This document shows positions 38,847-46,683 of a DNA stretch of 64,000 bases, in pieces; the first letter of the stretch is position 1, and every line of letters begins with the position of its first letter. The DNA is from Pollutimonas sp. M17 (GTDB lineage: Bacteria; Pseudomonadota; Gammaproteobacteria; Burkholderiales; Burkholderiaceae_B): NCBI RefSeq assembly GCF_025836975.1, contig NZ_CP107548.1, forward strand, positions 3,348,001 through 3,412,000. Direction: 5' to 3'. Below the pieces are notes generated by a model. That model was not told the origin of the DNA. It worked only from the letters and a program-made list of their open reading frames with translations, and did not search any database. The translations under genes and the position numbers were made by a program.

Positions 38847-39716
38847 ATGCAAGAGGCGGCAAAGAATCACGAGACGAAGAAAGATTGGATGCTTACACCA
38901 TACGCATTTGCCAGCTTAACGGCGCGTTCCAATGGCATGGAAGTCGTTTATCTTGCGCACAGCCCGCAGCACATAGCTCAATATGCCGATGAACTTCGAG
39001 CTTTCGGTTTTAATGTGCTGATTTGCTCCAGCATAGCTGCCGTGCGTTCCTGCTTGGCTGCAAGCGCAGCACCATTGATTGTTTTACAGGCAACCCCGGC
39101 CACCGTTCATCTCGCCGTTGCTCAACTTCGTGTGGCCTTTTGCCGCGCCAGCATAGTAGTCATCACAGATTTCCCAGACCGACTGTCAAGAGCGGGCGCG
39201 CTGTTGTCCGGTGCGGATGCATGTGTGGATGCTGCACCTGATTCCCTTGAGTTGATCGCTGCGCTTTTGGCCTCGCTGCGTCGCCTGAGGGTTGAAGGAA
39301 AACACCGAAAAGTGGAGAATATTTTTCACAAAGAGGCTGATGTCGATCCTGGTGAAAGAGCGACGGCATATAAAGCCGTATGTGAGACCAACCCCCAAGG
39401 CGAATGGAGTTTGGAGAATGACGGCTGGATCCTAGAGGCTCCGAATGGGGCCAGGATGGAACTGAACCACTCAGAGCGGAACATAATGCTTCGGTTTTTC
39501 AGCCATCCGAAAGAACCTCTGACCCGTGCAAGCCAGGATGCTTTATACAACCCGGAAGGTGGTAGAGTTACCCGTAGCCTCGATGTCGCTATCAGCAGGC
39601 TGAGAAAAAAGGCTGCTGCGCATGCAATCCGGCTGCCCATACGTAGTATTAGAGGGGAAGGCTATGTTTTCGCTGCCGGCGAGCTGCTGAACAACAATGA
39701 TGACGCCCAAGCTTGA
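38847..39716 (+). CDS. OmpR-type winged-helix regulator with pseudo-receiver
   Basis: About 289 residues. The C-terminal winged helix (about 190-285) has MELNHSERNIMLRFFSHPKEPLTRASQ, DVAISRLRKKA and IRSIRGEGYVFAAGEL, as in OmpR/PhoB proteins. The N-terminal half looks like a receiver (MEVVYLAHSPQHIAQYADELRAFG) but lacks the acidic pair. The acceptor strand reads LIVLQATPAT in place of LLDLMLP, and the switch lysine is missing (ACVDAAPDSLEL). It should therefore not be phosphorylated. The frame is open from a GTG at 38754, but that codon lies inside palindrome A; the ATGs at 38847 and 38889 are likelier. It is divergent from the autotransporter, its probable target. Confidence 0.82.
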   Translation: MQEAAKNHETKKDWMLTPYAFASLTARSNGMEVVYLAHSPQHIAQYADELRAFGFNVLICSSIAAVRSCLAASAAPLIVLQATPATVHLAVAQLRVAFCRASIVVITDFPDRLSRAGALLSGADACVDAAPDSLELIAALLASLRRLRVEGKHRKVENIFHKEADVDPGERATAYKAVCETNPQGEWSLENDGWILEAPNGARMELNHSERNIMLRFFSHPKEPLTRASQDALYNPEGGRVTRSLDVAISRLRKKAAAHAIRLPIRSIRGEGYVFAAGELLNNNDDAQA

Positions 39717-39811
39717 AGAGTCGGTTTCTGCTCGATCCAATTACCTGAACAAACAAGCGAATGCATGAATGTTGCACCGCCTATGCAGATACTCTTTGGC
39801 ATCCTATCGAT

Positions 39812-40135
39812 TCATTTTTCCGGGTGCTTTACCGAAAGCTGGTCCGCCAGGATTTCGATCTTGGTATTCAGCAAGTTCATCGACTCGACGCATAGCGAGA
39901 TTAAGTCATCAGCATGCATATGGCTGATCAATGTATCCCCATTGCTCCCCTCCTCGGTCAAACCATGGTTACGCACCACATTCAGGAGCGACGCCACACC
40001 ACAAGCTATGGTTCGTGACGATTCGAGTGCGGACAATAATGGTATTGCATCGATCTCGTGCCGTTCTGCCGCTTCGTATATCGTCCTGTCAAATCGCAGG
40101 GTATAAAAATAAGGTAAGTGCTTCTGACGTTCCAT
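39812..40135 (-). CDS. Small hypothetical protein
   Basis: A 107-residue open frame beginning MERQKHLPYFYTLRFDRTIYEAAERHEIDAIPLLS in parts. Its composition is protein-like: amphipathic helices at about 20-65 and 75-100, acidic overall, no signal peptide or membrane helix. I do not recognise a family. No clear ribosome site precedes the ATG. It is convergent with the OmpR-type regulator and lies in the gene-poor part of the island, so it may be real or a relic. Confidence 0.4.
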   Translation of the reverse strand: MERQKHLPYFYTLRFDRTIYEAAERHEIDAIPLLSALESSRTIACGVASLLNVVRNHGLTEEGSNGDTLISHMHADDLISLCVESMNLLNTKIEILADQLSVKHPEK

Positions 40136-40636
40136 TTTTTATCAAGAGGTGATGAGCTTCGTGACATTTTTGTATGATGAATTCATTGCCAGCTGCAATG
40201 CGACCTCAGCTGCCACACGGTTTGCATACCCCACCCATGAAACTGGATAGAGAAGGATGAGGATAGGCGTTGCTATCGTCGGGATATGATATTAACCGCA
40301 AAAAAGTAAAAAACAAACACAGTTGTGTTTATTTTTTACTTTGTCTTCTGCTCTTCATCATCAGTCGCGTCTAAGAATCGGCAGGATTTTCGGTTCAGGC
40401 GCCAGGGCTTCTTCAATGGGCTCCATCGGTCGGCAACGATGGGCTCGATAGGAAATAATAGGCAACGCTGGCTTTACCGCCGCCACGTCTCTTTTGTGGT
40501 TTAGACGTATCGCAGTTAACCGTTCTTGCCATTTATGGCGAAGCCGTCTCCCATGCGAAAATAAACAACCAATCGATGTGGCTGAAGCTTTCTGGATTTC
40601 AGTTAGTCGACATGGTCGCACCGGCATGCGCCGCTA
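40136..40636. other. 501-bp gene-poor region holding inverted repeat B
   Basis: No supported gene. The most notable content is the inverted repeat at 40303-40342. An 88-codon frame on the minus strand (40361-40627) has no ribosome site and no recognisable motif; I treat it as chance or decayed. The base composition is visibly richer in A and T than the housekeeping genes. Confidence 0.4.
40303..40342. repeat. Inverted repeat B with AAACACA-GT-TGTGTTT core
   Basis: The arms at 40303-40321 and 40324-40342 are reverse complements with one mismatch, separated by GT. The core AAACACA-GT-TGTGTTT (40315-40330) is an exact dyad. It sits about 300 bp downstream of the XRE gene's stop. It could be a strong operator or, given the T-rich right arm (ATTTTTTACTTT), a terminator for transcription in either direction. 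Confidence 0.75.
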
Positions 40637-41020
40637 CTATGCAAGGCGTGAACGAATAAATGTTTCGACTATGGAGTTGAGGATGCGTTTCTCGCCAGGG
40701 GAAAGCGCCAGGAAGTCGTCGAAGCTCACGCCATGAAAAGGCCAAGCGGTTTGAGCATCGTGCTTTTTTGCCCCCGCATCTTTGCTTAGGCTTTCTTTGC
40801 CAGGCTCCCTCGCTGACTCCTTTCCCTGCCTGAGCCACTCTGGCGTTACTTTCAATGCGTGAGCCAGCTTGATGAGAGCTACGCTCGTGGGTTCCGTACG
40901 CTGTCCGCTTTCATAATTACCTATAGCACTTTGCGTTAATCCACTGGCTAATGCAAGTTCTTTTTGCGTCCAGCCATAGCGCATTCTGACTTCACGCACT
41001 CGTTGGCCAAATGTTGTCAT
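40637..41020 (-). CDS. XRE-family helix-turn-helix regulator
   Basis: A 127-residue CI/Cro-like protein. Residues 1-65 form a lambda-repressor fold (FGQRVREVRMRYGWTQKELALASGLTQSAIGNYESGQR), with recognition helix TQSAIGNYESG and the family-typical VTPEWLRQG. A linker (KESAREPGKESLSKDAG) leads to a C-terminal helix FDDFLALSPGEKRILNSIVETFI that may dimerise. AAGAAGA precedes the ATG weakly. As the only dyad-binding repressor type in the island, it is the best candidate to recognise the repeated ACACA-N2-TGTGT sites. Confidence 0.88.
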   Translation of the reverse strand: MTTFGQRVREVRMRYGWTQKELALASGLTQSAIGNYESGQRTEPTSVALIKLAHALKVTPEWLRQGKESAREPGKESLSKDAGAKKHDAQTAWPFHGVSFDDFLALSPGEKRILNSIVETFIRSRLA

Positions 41021-41892
41021 TCTTCTTATGATTTCCTATCCATGATGTTAAGCATCGGAAAAATGCTATGCGTTGCCACCAATGAATTAAGCAGATATTC
41101 TGAGTACATGCTGTTACACTTATACTGTCGGGTCGATTAGCCGTTGCGGCTGAAAGCTTATCCTATATGCTTCATCACGGACTACAAATATGTAAATTTG
41201 TGTTACAATCATTCGGGTGATAAAGCTTAAGCAAACCCTTCTTGACGGATTCAAGTCCATTTGTTTAGAGGCCGTTACTTCAATAGAAACATGAATTCAC
41301 GGACCGGTAATGTGCAAGAGGCGCGAGCCAAGGCTTGGCATTGCTAATGACAAAGCCAAACCCACCGGAGAATTTTATACATAAAAATTAACCGCAGCTT
41401 TTATGATAAAGGAATATCGTGCTTCTAAATTGCCGAATTCTCCGAAGAAATGCGGCTTACTACTTGCCATGGAAAGCCGCTGACACCTAGAAGAGGAAAA
41501 CGCGGCGAGTTTATTTAGCCTCCATGATGAATCTGGGAACACCATCAAGCATGGCGGTAAAGCGAAAATGCGACGCCGCATGCTGTTTTTTGAGCGCCAA
41601 CATTTAAACACACATGTGTTTAAATGTTGGCGCTCAAAACGCACTGAATTCGCTTTTGAGGCAATGGTTGCTCACGCATAACATTCGTCGACAGAGCCAT
41701 AGGCGCTGAGGTTCGCAGTTGCAACCGGCGCGTCGGCTCCACACCAATACTTTAGGAATGTTGGGAATTACCGCATGCGGGTCTTGGCCCAGTGCGGTTG
41801 GAATGGTGTAATTAACCGAGTTTGATGAATGCCCTGATCCCCCGATTATGGGGAAGAGCCGGAAGAGCCAGAGAGAGGCTTGATGCAAGTTT
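41021..41892. other. 872-bp gene-free region between the XRE gene and tRNA-Pro
   Basis: No gene can be supported. The region is AT-rich and holds the XRE promoter at its left and the 52-bp inverted repeat at 41588-41639. A fragment reading MIKEYRASKLPNSPKKCGLL from 41401 stops after 27 codons and may be a decayed gene. No integrase or direct repeat of the tRNA end was found. Confidence 0.4.
41588..41639. repeat. 52-bp inverted repeat C, 25-bp perfect arms
   Basis: The arms at 41588-41612 and 41615-41639 are exact reverse complements with a CA spacer. The outer part contains GAGCGCCAAC and the inner core is AAACACA-CA-TGTGTTT (41606-41621), the same dyad as site B. The whole would form a long cruciform or RNA hairpin. 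It lies 254 bp from the tRNA-Pro gene. It may be a mini-element, a recombination site or a terminator that also carries an operator. Confidence 0.85.
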
Positions 41893-41969
41893 TGGTCGGG
41901 GCGACATGATTCGAACATGCGACTCCTGCGTCCCGAACGCAGTACTCTACCAGGCTGAGCTACGCCCCG
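41893..41969 (-). tRNA. tRNA-Pro (anticodon CGG)
   Basis: A 77-nt cloverleaf on the minus strand. The acceptor stem is CGGGGCG/CGCCCCG, the D-arm AGCTCAGCCTGGTAGAG, the anticodon arm CTGCG-TTCGGGA-CGCAG with anticodon CGG, the T-arm TGTTCGAATC with its stem, and the 3' CCA is encoded (41893-41895). It lies 69 bp after the ispB stop on the same strand and borders the accessory segment to its left. Confidence 0.95.
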
Positions 41970-42037
41970 ATTACTCGTGAAGCTTGCCGCCGGACTTCAA
42001 ACAACAAAAAACCGGCAACAACGGGATTGACTACCTA

Positions 42038-43003
42038 CTACCTATCGCGTTCTACCGCGAAAGAACAAAATTCTAACAAAGAATCGCGATGAACGGAAAC
42101 GGGGAAGCCGGCCAGGGCTTCCCGGGCCAGTCCGGCCTCGGCGGTGGCCGCCTGGCGGGTGTAGTCCAGCGCCTTGGTGTCCTGTATGGCGCGCGCCACG
42201 GCGGCGAAGTCGGCGTCGCCGGTGCGTATGGCGTCCTGGATCAGTTTTTTCTGTTCGGCGCTGCCCACTTCCATTACACGGATGAGCGGCATGGTCGGCT
42301 TGCCTTCGCGCAAGTCGTCACCTACGTTCTTGCCCAGCGCGTCGGCGTCGCCGCTGTAGTCCAGGACATCGTCGATCAACTGGAAGGCCGTGCCGATATG
42401 CCGGCCGTAGGCGGCGGCGGCCGCTTCCTGTTCCGGCGTGGCGCCGCCTACGATGGCGCCCACCTGGGCAGCCGCCTCGAACAGCTTGGCGGTCTTGTAG
42501 CGCACCACCTGCAGATAGCGGTCCAGCGAAACGTCGGGATCGTGGACGTTGAGCAGTTGCAGCACTTCGCCTTCGGCAATGACCGTGGTGGCGGCCGACA
42601 GGACTGACATGGCGGGCATGGAGTCCGATTCGACCATCATCTCGAACGAGCGCGAATACAGATAATCCCCCACGAGCACGCTGGCCGCATTGCCGAACAC
42701 GGCATTGGCCGTGCTGCGGCCGCGCCGCAGGTCGGACTCATCGACGACGTCGTCGTGCAGCAAGGTGGCGGTGTGTATGAACTCGACCACGGCGGCCAGA
42801 AGATGATGCTTGCTTCCCGAGTAGCCCAGGGCATTGGCCACCATCAGCACCATGGCGGGCCGCATCCGCTTTCCGCCCGCCCCCACTATGTAGTCGCCTA
42901 TGGTACGGATCAGGACGACGTCTGAATCGAGGCGCGCGCGTATTACCGCATCGACTGCCTTCATATCGTCTTCAATGGGGGCAATTAACTCGGGGAGATT
43001 CAA
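42038..43003 (-). CDS. ispB: Octaprenyl diphosphate synthase
   Basis: A 321-residue trans-polyprenyl synthase that builds the quinone side chain from IPP and an allylic diphosphate. The two aspartate-rich motifs are visible: LLHDDVVDESDLRRG (FARM region) and LIDDVLDYSGD (SARM). GAGGKRMRPAMVLM supplies the IPP-binding block. The start is taken as a TTG at 43003 giving MNLPELIAPIEDDMKAVDAVI, which matches the usual N-terminus. The next ATG (MKAVDAV) would cut conserved residues, and the frame further upstream (to 43315) looks non-coding. It is divergent from the DUF815 ATPase gene. Confidence 0.92.
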   Translation of the reverse strand: MNLPELIAPIEDDMKAVDAVIRARLDSDVVLIRTIGDYIVGAGGKRMRPAMVLMVANALGYSGSKHHLLAAVVEFIHTATLLHDDVVDESDLRRGRSTANAVFGNAASVLVGDYLYSRSFEMMVESDSMPAMSVLSAATTVIAEGEVLQLLNVHDPDVSLDRYLQVVRYKTAKLFEAAAQVGAIVGGATPEQEAAAAAYGRHIGTAFQLIDDVLDYSGDADALGKNVGDDLREGKPTMPLIRVMEVGSAEQKKLIQDAIRTGDADFAAVARAIQDTKALDYTRQAATAEAGLAREALAGFPVSVHRDSLLEFCSFAVERDR

Positions 43004-43142
43004 AGCGTGGTCCGGGTTCAAAGTTAGTATCGACACGATCTTTCGGATCAAGGCTAGGATTATACGTGACCCTCCGGCGGCCGGCCTTCGGTAAATTGGC
43101 GATAATGTGGGTTTTTCCCGCGATTTGTTCCTGGAGATTTTT

Positions 43143-44009
43143 GTGACTGCCAACGACTTGAGTACGCTGATTGGCCGCGCCGAACGTGTTCTGGCGCAGT
43201 TGGAAGCGTGGCTGCCCCCCGCCCCACCCGACATCGACTGGACGGCGCACGCCTTCCGCTGGCGCAAACGGGGCGCGCGGGGATGGCTGGATGCGGTCCA
43301 GAACGTTTCCAGCATCGATATGCGGGATCTTCAGCACATAGAGCGGCAGAAGTCCATCATCGACCGCAACACGCAGCACTTCCTGCACAAGAAGCCGGCC
43401 AACAACGTATTGATGACGGGCGCGCGCGGAACCGGGAAGAGCTCCCTGGTCAAGGCCATGCTGGCCGCTTATGGGGACCAGGGCCTGCGCCTTATCGAGG
43501 TCGACAAGGCCGACATGGGCGATCTGGGCGACATCGTCGATCTGGTCAGCGGGCGGCCCGAACGCTTCATCATTTTCTGCGACGATCTGTCCTTCGAGGA
43601 AGGCGAACCCGGCTACAAGGCCTTGAAGTCGGTGCTGGATGGCTCGGTCAGCGCTTCCGGCGACAATGTCCTCATCTACGCCACGTCGAACCGCCGGCAT
43701 CTGATGCCGGAATACATGAGCGAAAATCTAAGTGCCAAGCACCAATCCGACGGCGAGATCCATCCCGGCGAGACCGTGGAGGAAAAGATTTCCCTGTCGG
43801 AGCGCTTCGGCCTGTGGCTGTCGTTCTACCCCTTCAAGCAGGACGACTACCTGGATATCGTGAATTACTGGCTGGCCGAGCATGGCTGTTCGCAGGCGGA
43901 TATCGAGGCCTCGCGCACGGAAGCGCTGCAATGGGCGCTTGAACGCGGCTCGCGCTCGGGGCGGGTGGCACGCCAGTTCGCGCGCGACTGGGCGGCAAGG
44001 CATGTCTGA
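43143..44009 (+). CDS. DUF815-family AAA+ ATP-binding protein
   Basis: A 288-residue ATPase with Walker A MTGARGTGKSSLVKA (about 98-112) and Walker B RFIIFCDDLSFEEGEPGYKALK, then a sensor-type IYATSNRRHLMPE. The last block (YPFKQDDYLDIVNYWL ... SGRVARQFARDW) is typical of DUF815. Cellular function is not established. The start is GTG at 43143 with TGGAGA upstream. The 3' end overlaps the Nudix gene by 8 bp, so the two are coupled, as in many related genomes. Confidence 0.9.
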   Translation: MTANDLSTLIGRAERVLAQLEAWLPPAPPDIDWTAHAFRWRKRGARGWLDAVQNVSSIDMRDLQHIERQKSIIDRNTQHFLHKKPANNVLMTGARGTGKSSLVKAMLAAYGDQGLRLIEVDKADMGDLGDIVDLVSGRPERFIIFCDDLSFEEGEPGYKALKSVLDGSVSASGDNVLIYATSNRRHLMPEYMSENLSAKHQSDGEIHPGETVEEKISLSERFGLWLSFYPFKQDDYLDIVNYWLAEHGCSQADIEASRTEALQWALERGSRSGRVARQFARDWAARHV

Positions 44010-45090
44010 AAACATTCCAGAGGCGCCTGCCGCCCCCGCCTCCGCGGACAAGCCTTTCATCAAGGTGGCGGCAGGCCTGATCCTGCGGCCCGACGGCCAG
44101 TTGCTGTTGGCCCAGCGGCCCAGCGACAAGCCTTGGGCGGGGTGGTGGGAATTGCCCGGAGGCAAGATCGAGGCGGGCGAATCCACTCTGGAAGCACTGG
44201 CCCGCGAGCTGCAGGAAGAGCTTGGCATCCAGATTACCGATGCCTCGCCCTGGGTGACCTATACCCACGAATATCCCAAGAATATCGTGCAGCTGGCGTT
44301 TTGCCGGGTCTATGGCTGGGCGGGCACGCCCGCCGGCCTGGAGAACCAGGAACTGGCCTGGGTCGACCCGCAGGCCGAGCTGCCGGTCGGCCCCTTGCTG
44401 CCGGCCACCGAGCCGCCCCTGCGCTGGCTTCGACTGCCGGAGCAATACCTGATCACCTCTATCGGCAGCCAGGACAGGCTTGAGCCTTATCTGGAAAAGC
44501 TGGCGCTGGCCCTGCAAAAAGGCGTCAGGCTGGTGCAGTTCCGCGAATCCGCCTGGATGGCCGTATCGAAGCCCGACGCCTATGCCGCATTCAAGCGGAT
44601 CGTGCAAATATGCCATGATGCCGGCGCCCGCTGCCTGGTCAACAGCGGCCACCCCGAAAGCTGGTGGGCGCTGGCCGACGGCGTGCATTTCCGGGCGGCG
44701 GATGCCCGCGCCCTGCTTGACCGCGTGCCGCCTTTGACGGGCGGCGGTGAAAACCATGCATCGCGGAACGCCGGCGAACACACCGCTCCGGCGACGAACG
44801 AAATCCGGGCCAAGGTCCCCGGCCTGATCGGGGTGTCGGCGCACGATGCCACCGATCTGGCGGCGGCGAGCGCGCTGGGCGCCGACTTCGCCTTACTGGG
44901 TCATGTGCTGGACACGCCCTCGCATCCCGGCCAGCCGGGCATGGGGTGGGATAGGTTTTCCTTGCTGGCCGCCCAGGCCGGCTTGCCGGTCTTCGCCATC
45001 GGCGGGCAATCGCCCGCCACGCAGGCCGAAGCCAGGCGGCATGGCGCGCACGGCATCGCGGGCATGCGCCAACTGATCGATCAGGATTGA
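44002..45090 (+). CDS. Nudix (MutT) - thiamine-phosphate-synthase-like fusion protein
   Basis: A 362-residue two-domain protein. Residues 15-150 form a MutT-like hydrolase with Nudix box GGKIEAGESTLEALARELQEELGI, the substrate glutamates in REL-QEE order. Residues about 165-362 resemble the TenI/ThiE barrel: GVRLVQFRESAW, GARCLVNSGHPESWWALADGVHF, IGVSAHDATDLAAASALGADFALLGHV and VFAIGG. MutT removes 8-oxo-dGTP; the role of the ThiE half in these fusions is uncertain, since several active-site residues differ from true ThiE. The start at 44002 has AAGG and overlaps the ATPase gene. Confidence 0.9.
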   Translation: MSENIPEAPAAPASADKPFIKVAAGLILRPDGQLLLAQRPSDKPWAGWWELPGGKIEAGESTLEALARELQEELGIQITDASPWVTYTHEYPKNIVQLAFCRVYGWAGTPAGLENQELAWVDPQAELPVGPLLPATEPPLRWLRLPEQYLITSIGSQDRLEPYLEKLALALQKGVRLVQFRESAWMAVSKPDAYAAFKRIVQICHDAGARCLVNSGHPESWWALADGVHFRAADARALLDRVPPLTGGGENHASRNAGEHTAPATNEIRAKVPGLIGVSAHDATDLAAASALGADFALLGHVLDTPSHPGQPGMGWDRFSLLAAQAGLPVFAIGGQSPATQAEARRHGAHGIAGMRQLIDQD

Positions 45091-45145
45091 AGCGGGCCGG
45101 CCGCCCTCCCCACAGGAAACCGCGCAGGCCGCGGCCGCCTGGACA

Positions 45146-46654
45146 TCAGGGTTCCGGCAAAGCGGCGGCATCCCAGCCGCCGCCCAGGGCCGCAATCAAT
45201 TGCACGCTGGCCACCAGCCGATCGGACGCCAGCGACAGGGCGGCCCGCTCCGTGCTCAGCGCGGTGGTTTCCACCTGCACCACGCTCAGGTAATCGATCA
45301 GTCCCGCTTCGTACTGGTTCTGCGTCAGGCGCAGGGATTCCCTGGCGGACGCCAGGGCACGGCCCTGCGTTGCCTGCTCCTGGCCCAATACGCGCAATTG
45401 CACCAGATAGTCTTCCACCTCGCGCAGGGCGGTCAGCACGGTCTGGCGGTAGGAAGCGGCTTGCGCGTCGTAGCCTGCGCGCGCTTCCTTCACCTGCGCC
45501 TCGCGCGCGCCGCCATCGAAGATGGTCAGCGCCAGCGCCGGGCCCAGCGACCAGAAGCTGGCGGGCGCGGTCAGCCACTGCGCCCATTGGCCGCTGCGAT
45601 AGCCGGCTTGCGCGCTGAGCGTCAGATCCGGGAACCAGGCCGCCTGCGCCACGCCGATGCGCGCATTGGCTTCGGCCGTGCGCCGCTCCGCCGCCGCGAT
45701 GTCGGGCCGCCTTTGCAGCAATTGAGACGGCAGGCCAACAGGAATAGCGGGTACCAATGCCAGCGCCGTCACGGCTTCGAGCGTGAATGCGGATGGGGCT
45801 CTTCCAAGCAGCACGGCGATGGCATGCTCCAGCTGCGCCCTTTGCCAATCCAGGGCCAGCAGCTGCGTGCGGCCGTTCTCCAGTTGCGTACGCGATACTT
45901 CGACATCCGCCTGCGCCGCCACTCCCGCGTCATAGCGGTTCTGCGTCATGGCCAGCGATCGCTCGTAAGCCGCCACGGTCTGCTGCAACAAGCGCTTTTC
46001 GGCGTCCATGATCCGCAGCCTGAAGTAGGTTTGCGCCAGGGTGGACTGCATGCTCAAGCGGGTTGCCGCGACATCGGCCGCACTGGCCTGCAAACCCGCG
46101 CTGCTGGATTCCACTGCGCGGCGCACCTTGCCCCACAGGTCCGGTTCCCAACTTACATTTCCGCTTAGCGTGTACTGATTGCCGGTGCTGTCGCCGCTGC
46201 CGGAAAACGAACCGGTGCCGCCGTTGCTGCCGCTGCCCGAACGCGTGGCCGATGCCGATGCGCCCAGCGTCGGGAAAAAGCCTGAACGGCTGGACTGAAG
46301 CAGCGCCTGCGCCTGGCGGTACTGGGCTTCGGCCTGGACGATGTCCAGGTTGCCTTCCTGCAAAGATTCCATCAGGCCCGTCAGCACCGCATCGCCGTAC
46401 ATCTGCCACCAGTCTCCCCGCAGTACGGCATCACCCGGTTGCGCCGGCACCCAGCCCCGGTTGGCCGCACTGTCGGCGCCACCAGCCAATGCCTCCTTAT
46501 AAGCCAGGCCAGTGTCGACGGACGGCCGCTGATAGTCCGGTCCCACGGCGCAGGCGCCCAAGGCCAGCGCCATCCCGGCGACGGCCAGACATCTCAGCGC
46601 GGGCCAGCTCATCCTGTTCAGTACAACGAGACTATCCATACGTTCCATATCCAT
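45146..46654 (-). CDS. NodT-family outer-membrane efflux lipoprotein
   Basis: About 502 residues. The lipobox ALGAC, VGPDYQRP opening and two TolC-type repeats are clear: AEAQYRQAQALLQSSRSGFFPTLGASASATRS and QAAWFPDLTLSAQAGYRSG. NRYDAGVAAQADVEVSRTQLE and NQYEAGLIDYLSVVQVET are the paired outer-helix motifs. It should form the trimeric exit duct for the RND pumps encoded upstream, with a 29-bp gap. Several in-frame ATGs (46654, 46648, 46639) precede the signal sequence, so the exact start is open. Confidence 0.9.
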   Translation of the reverse strand: MDMERMDSLVVLNRMSWPALRCLAVAGMALALGACAVGPDYQRPSVDTGLAYKEALAGGADSAANRGWVPAQPGDAVLRGDWWQMYGDAVLTGLMESLQEGNLDIVQAEAQYRQAQALLQSSRSGFFPTLGASASATRSGSGSNGGTGSFSGSGDSTGNQYTLSGNVSWEPDLWGKVRRAVESSSAGLQASAADVAATRLSMQSTLAQTYFRLRIMDAEKRLLQQTVAAYERSLAMTQNRYDAGVAAQADVEVSRTQLENGRTQLLALDWQRAQLEHAIAVLLGRAPSAFTLEAVTALALVPAIPVGLPSQLLQRRPDIAAAERRTAEANARIGVAQAAWFPDLTLSAQAGYRSGQWAQWLTAPASFWSLGPALALTIFDGGAREAQVKEARAGYDAQAASYRQTVLTALREVEDYLVQLRVLGQEQATQGRALASARESLRLTQNQYEAGLIDYLSVVQVETTALSTERAALSLASDRLVASVQLIAALGGGWDAAALPEP

Positions 46655-46683
46655 AAAAAACGGACCATCCTGCCAGGACCCTA

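Noticed and set aside
40361-40627. 88-codon open frame on the minus strand
   Set aside because: No ribosome site, no family resemblance, arginine/histidine-rich composition; kept only as part of the gene-poor region.
41375-41644. 89-codon open frame on the minus strand running through the 52-bp palindrome
   Set aside because: Its first residues are simply the palindrome arm, and the rest has no recognisable pattern.
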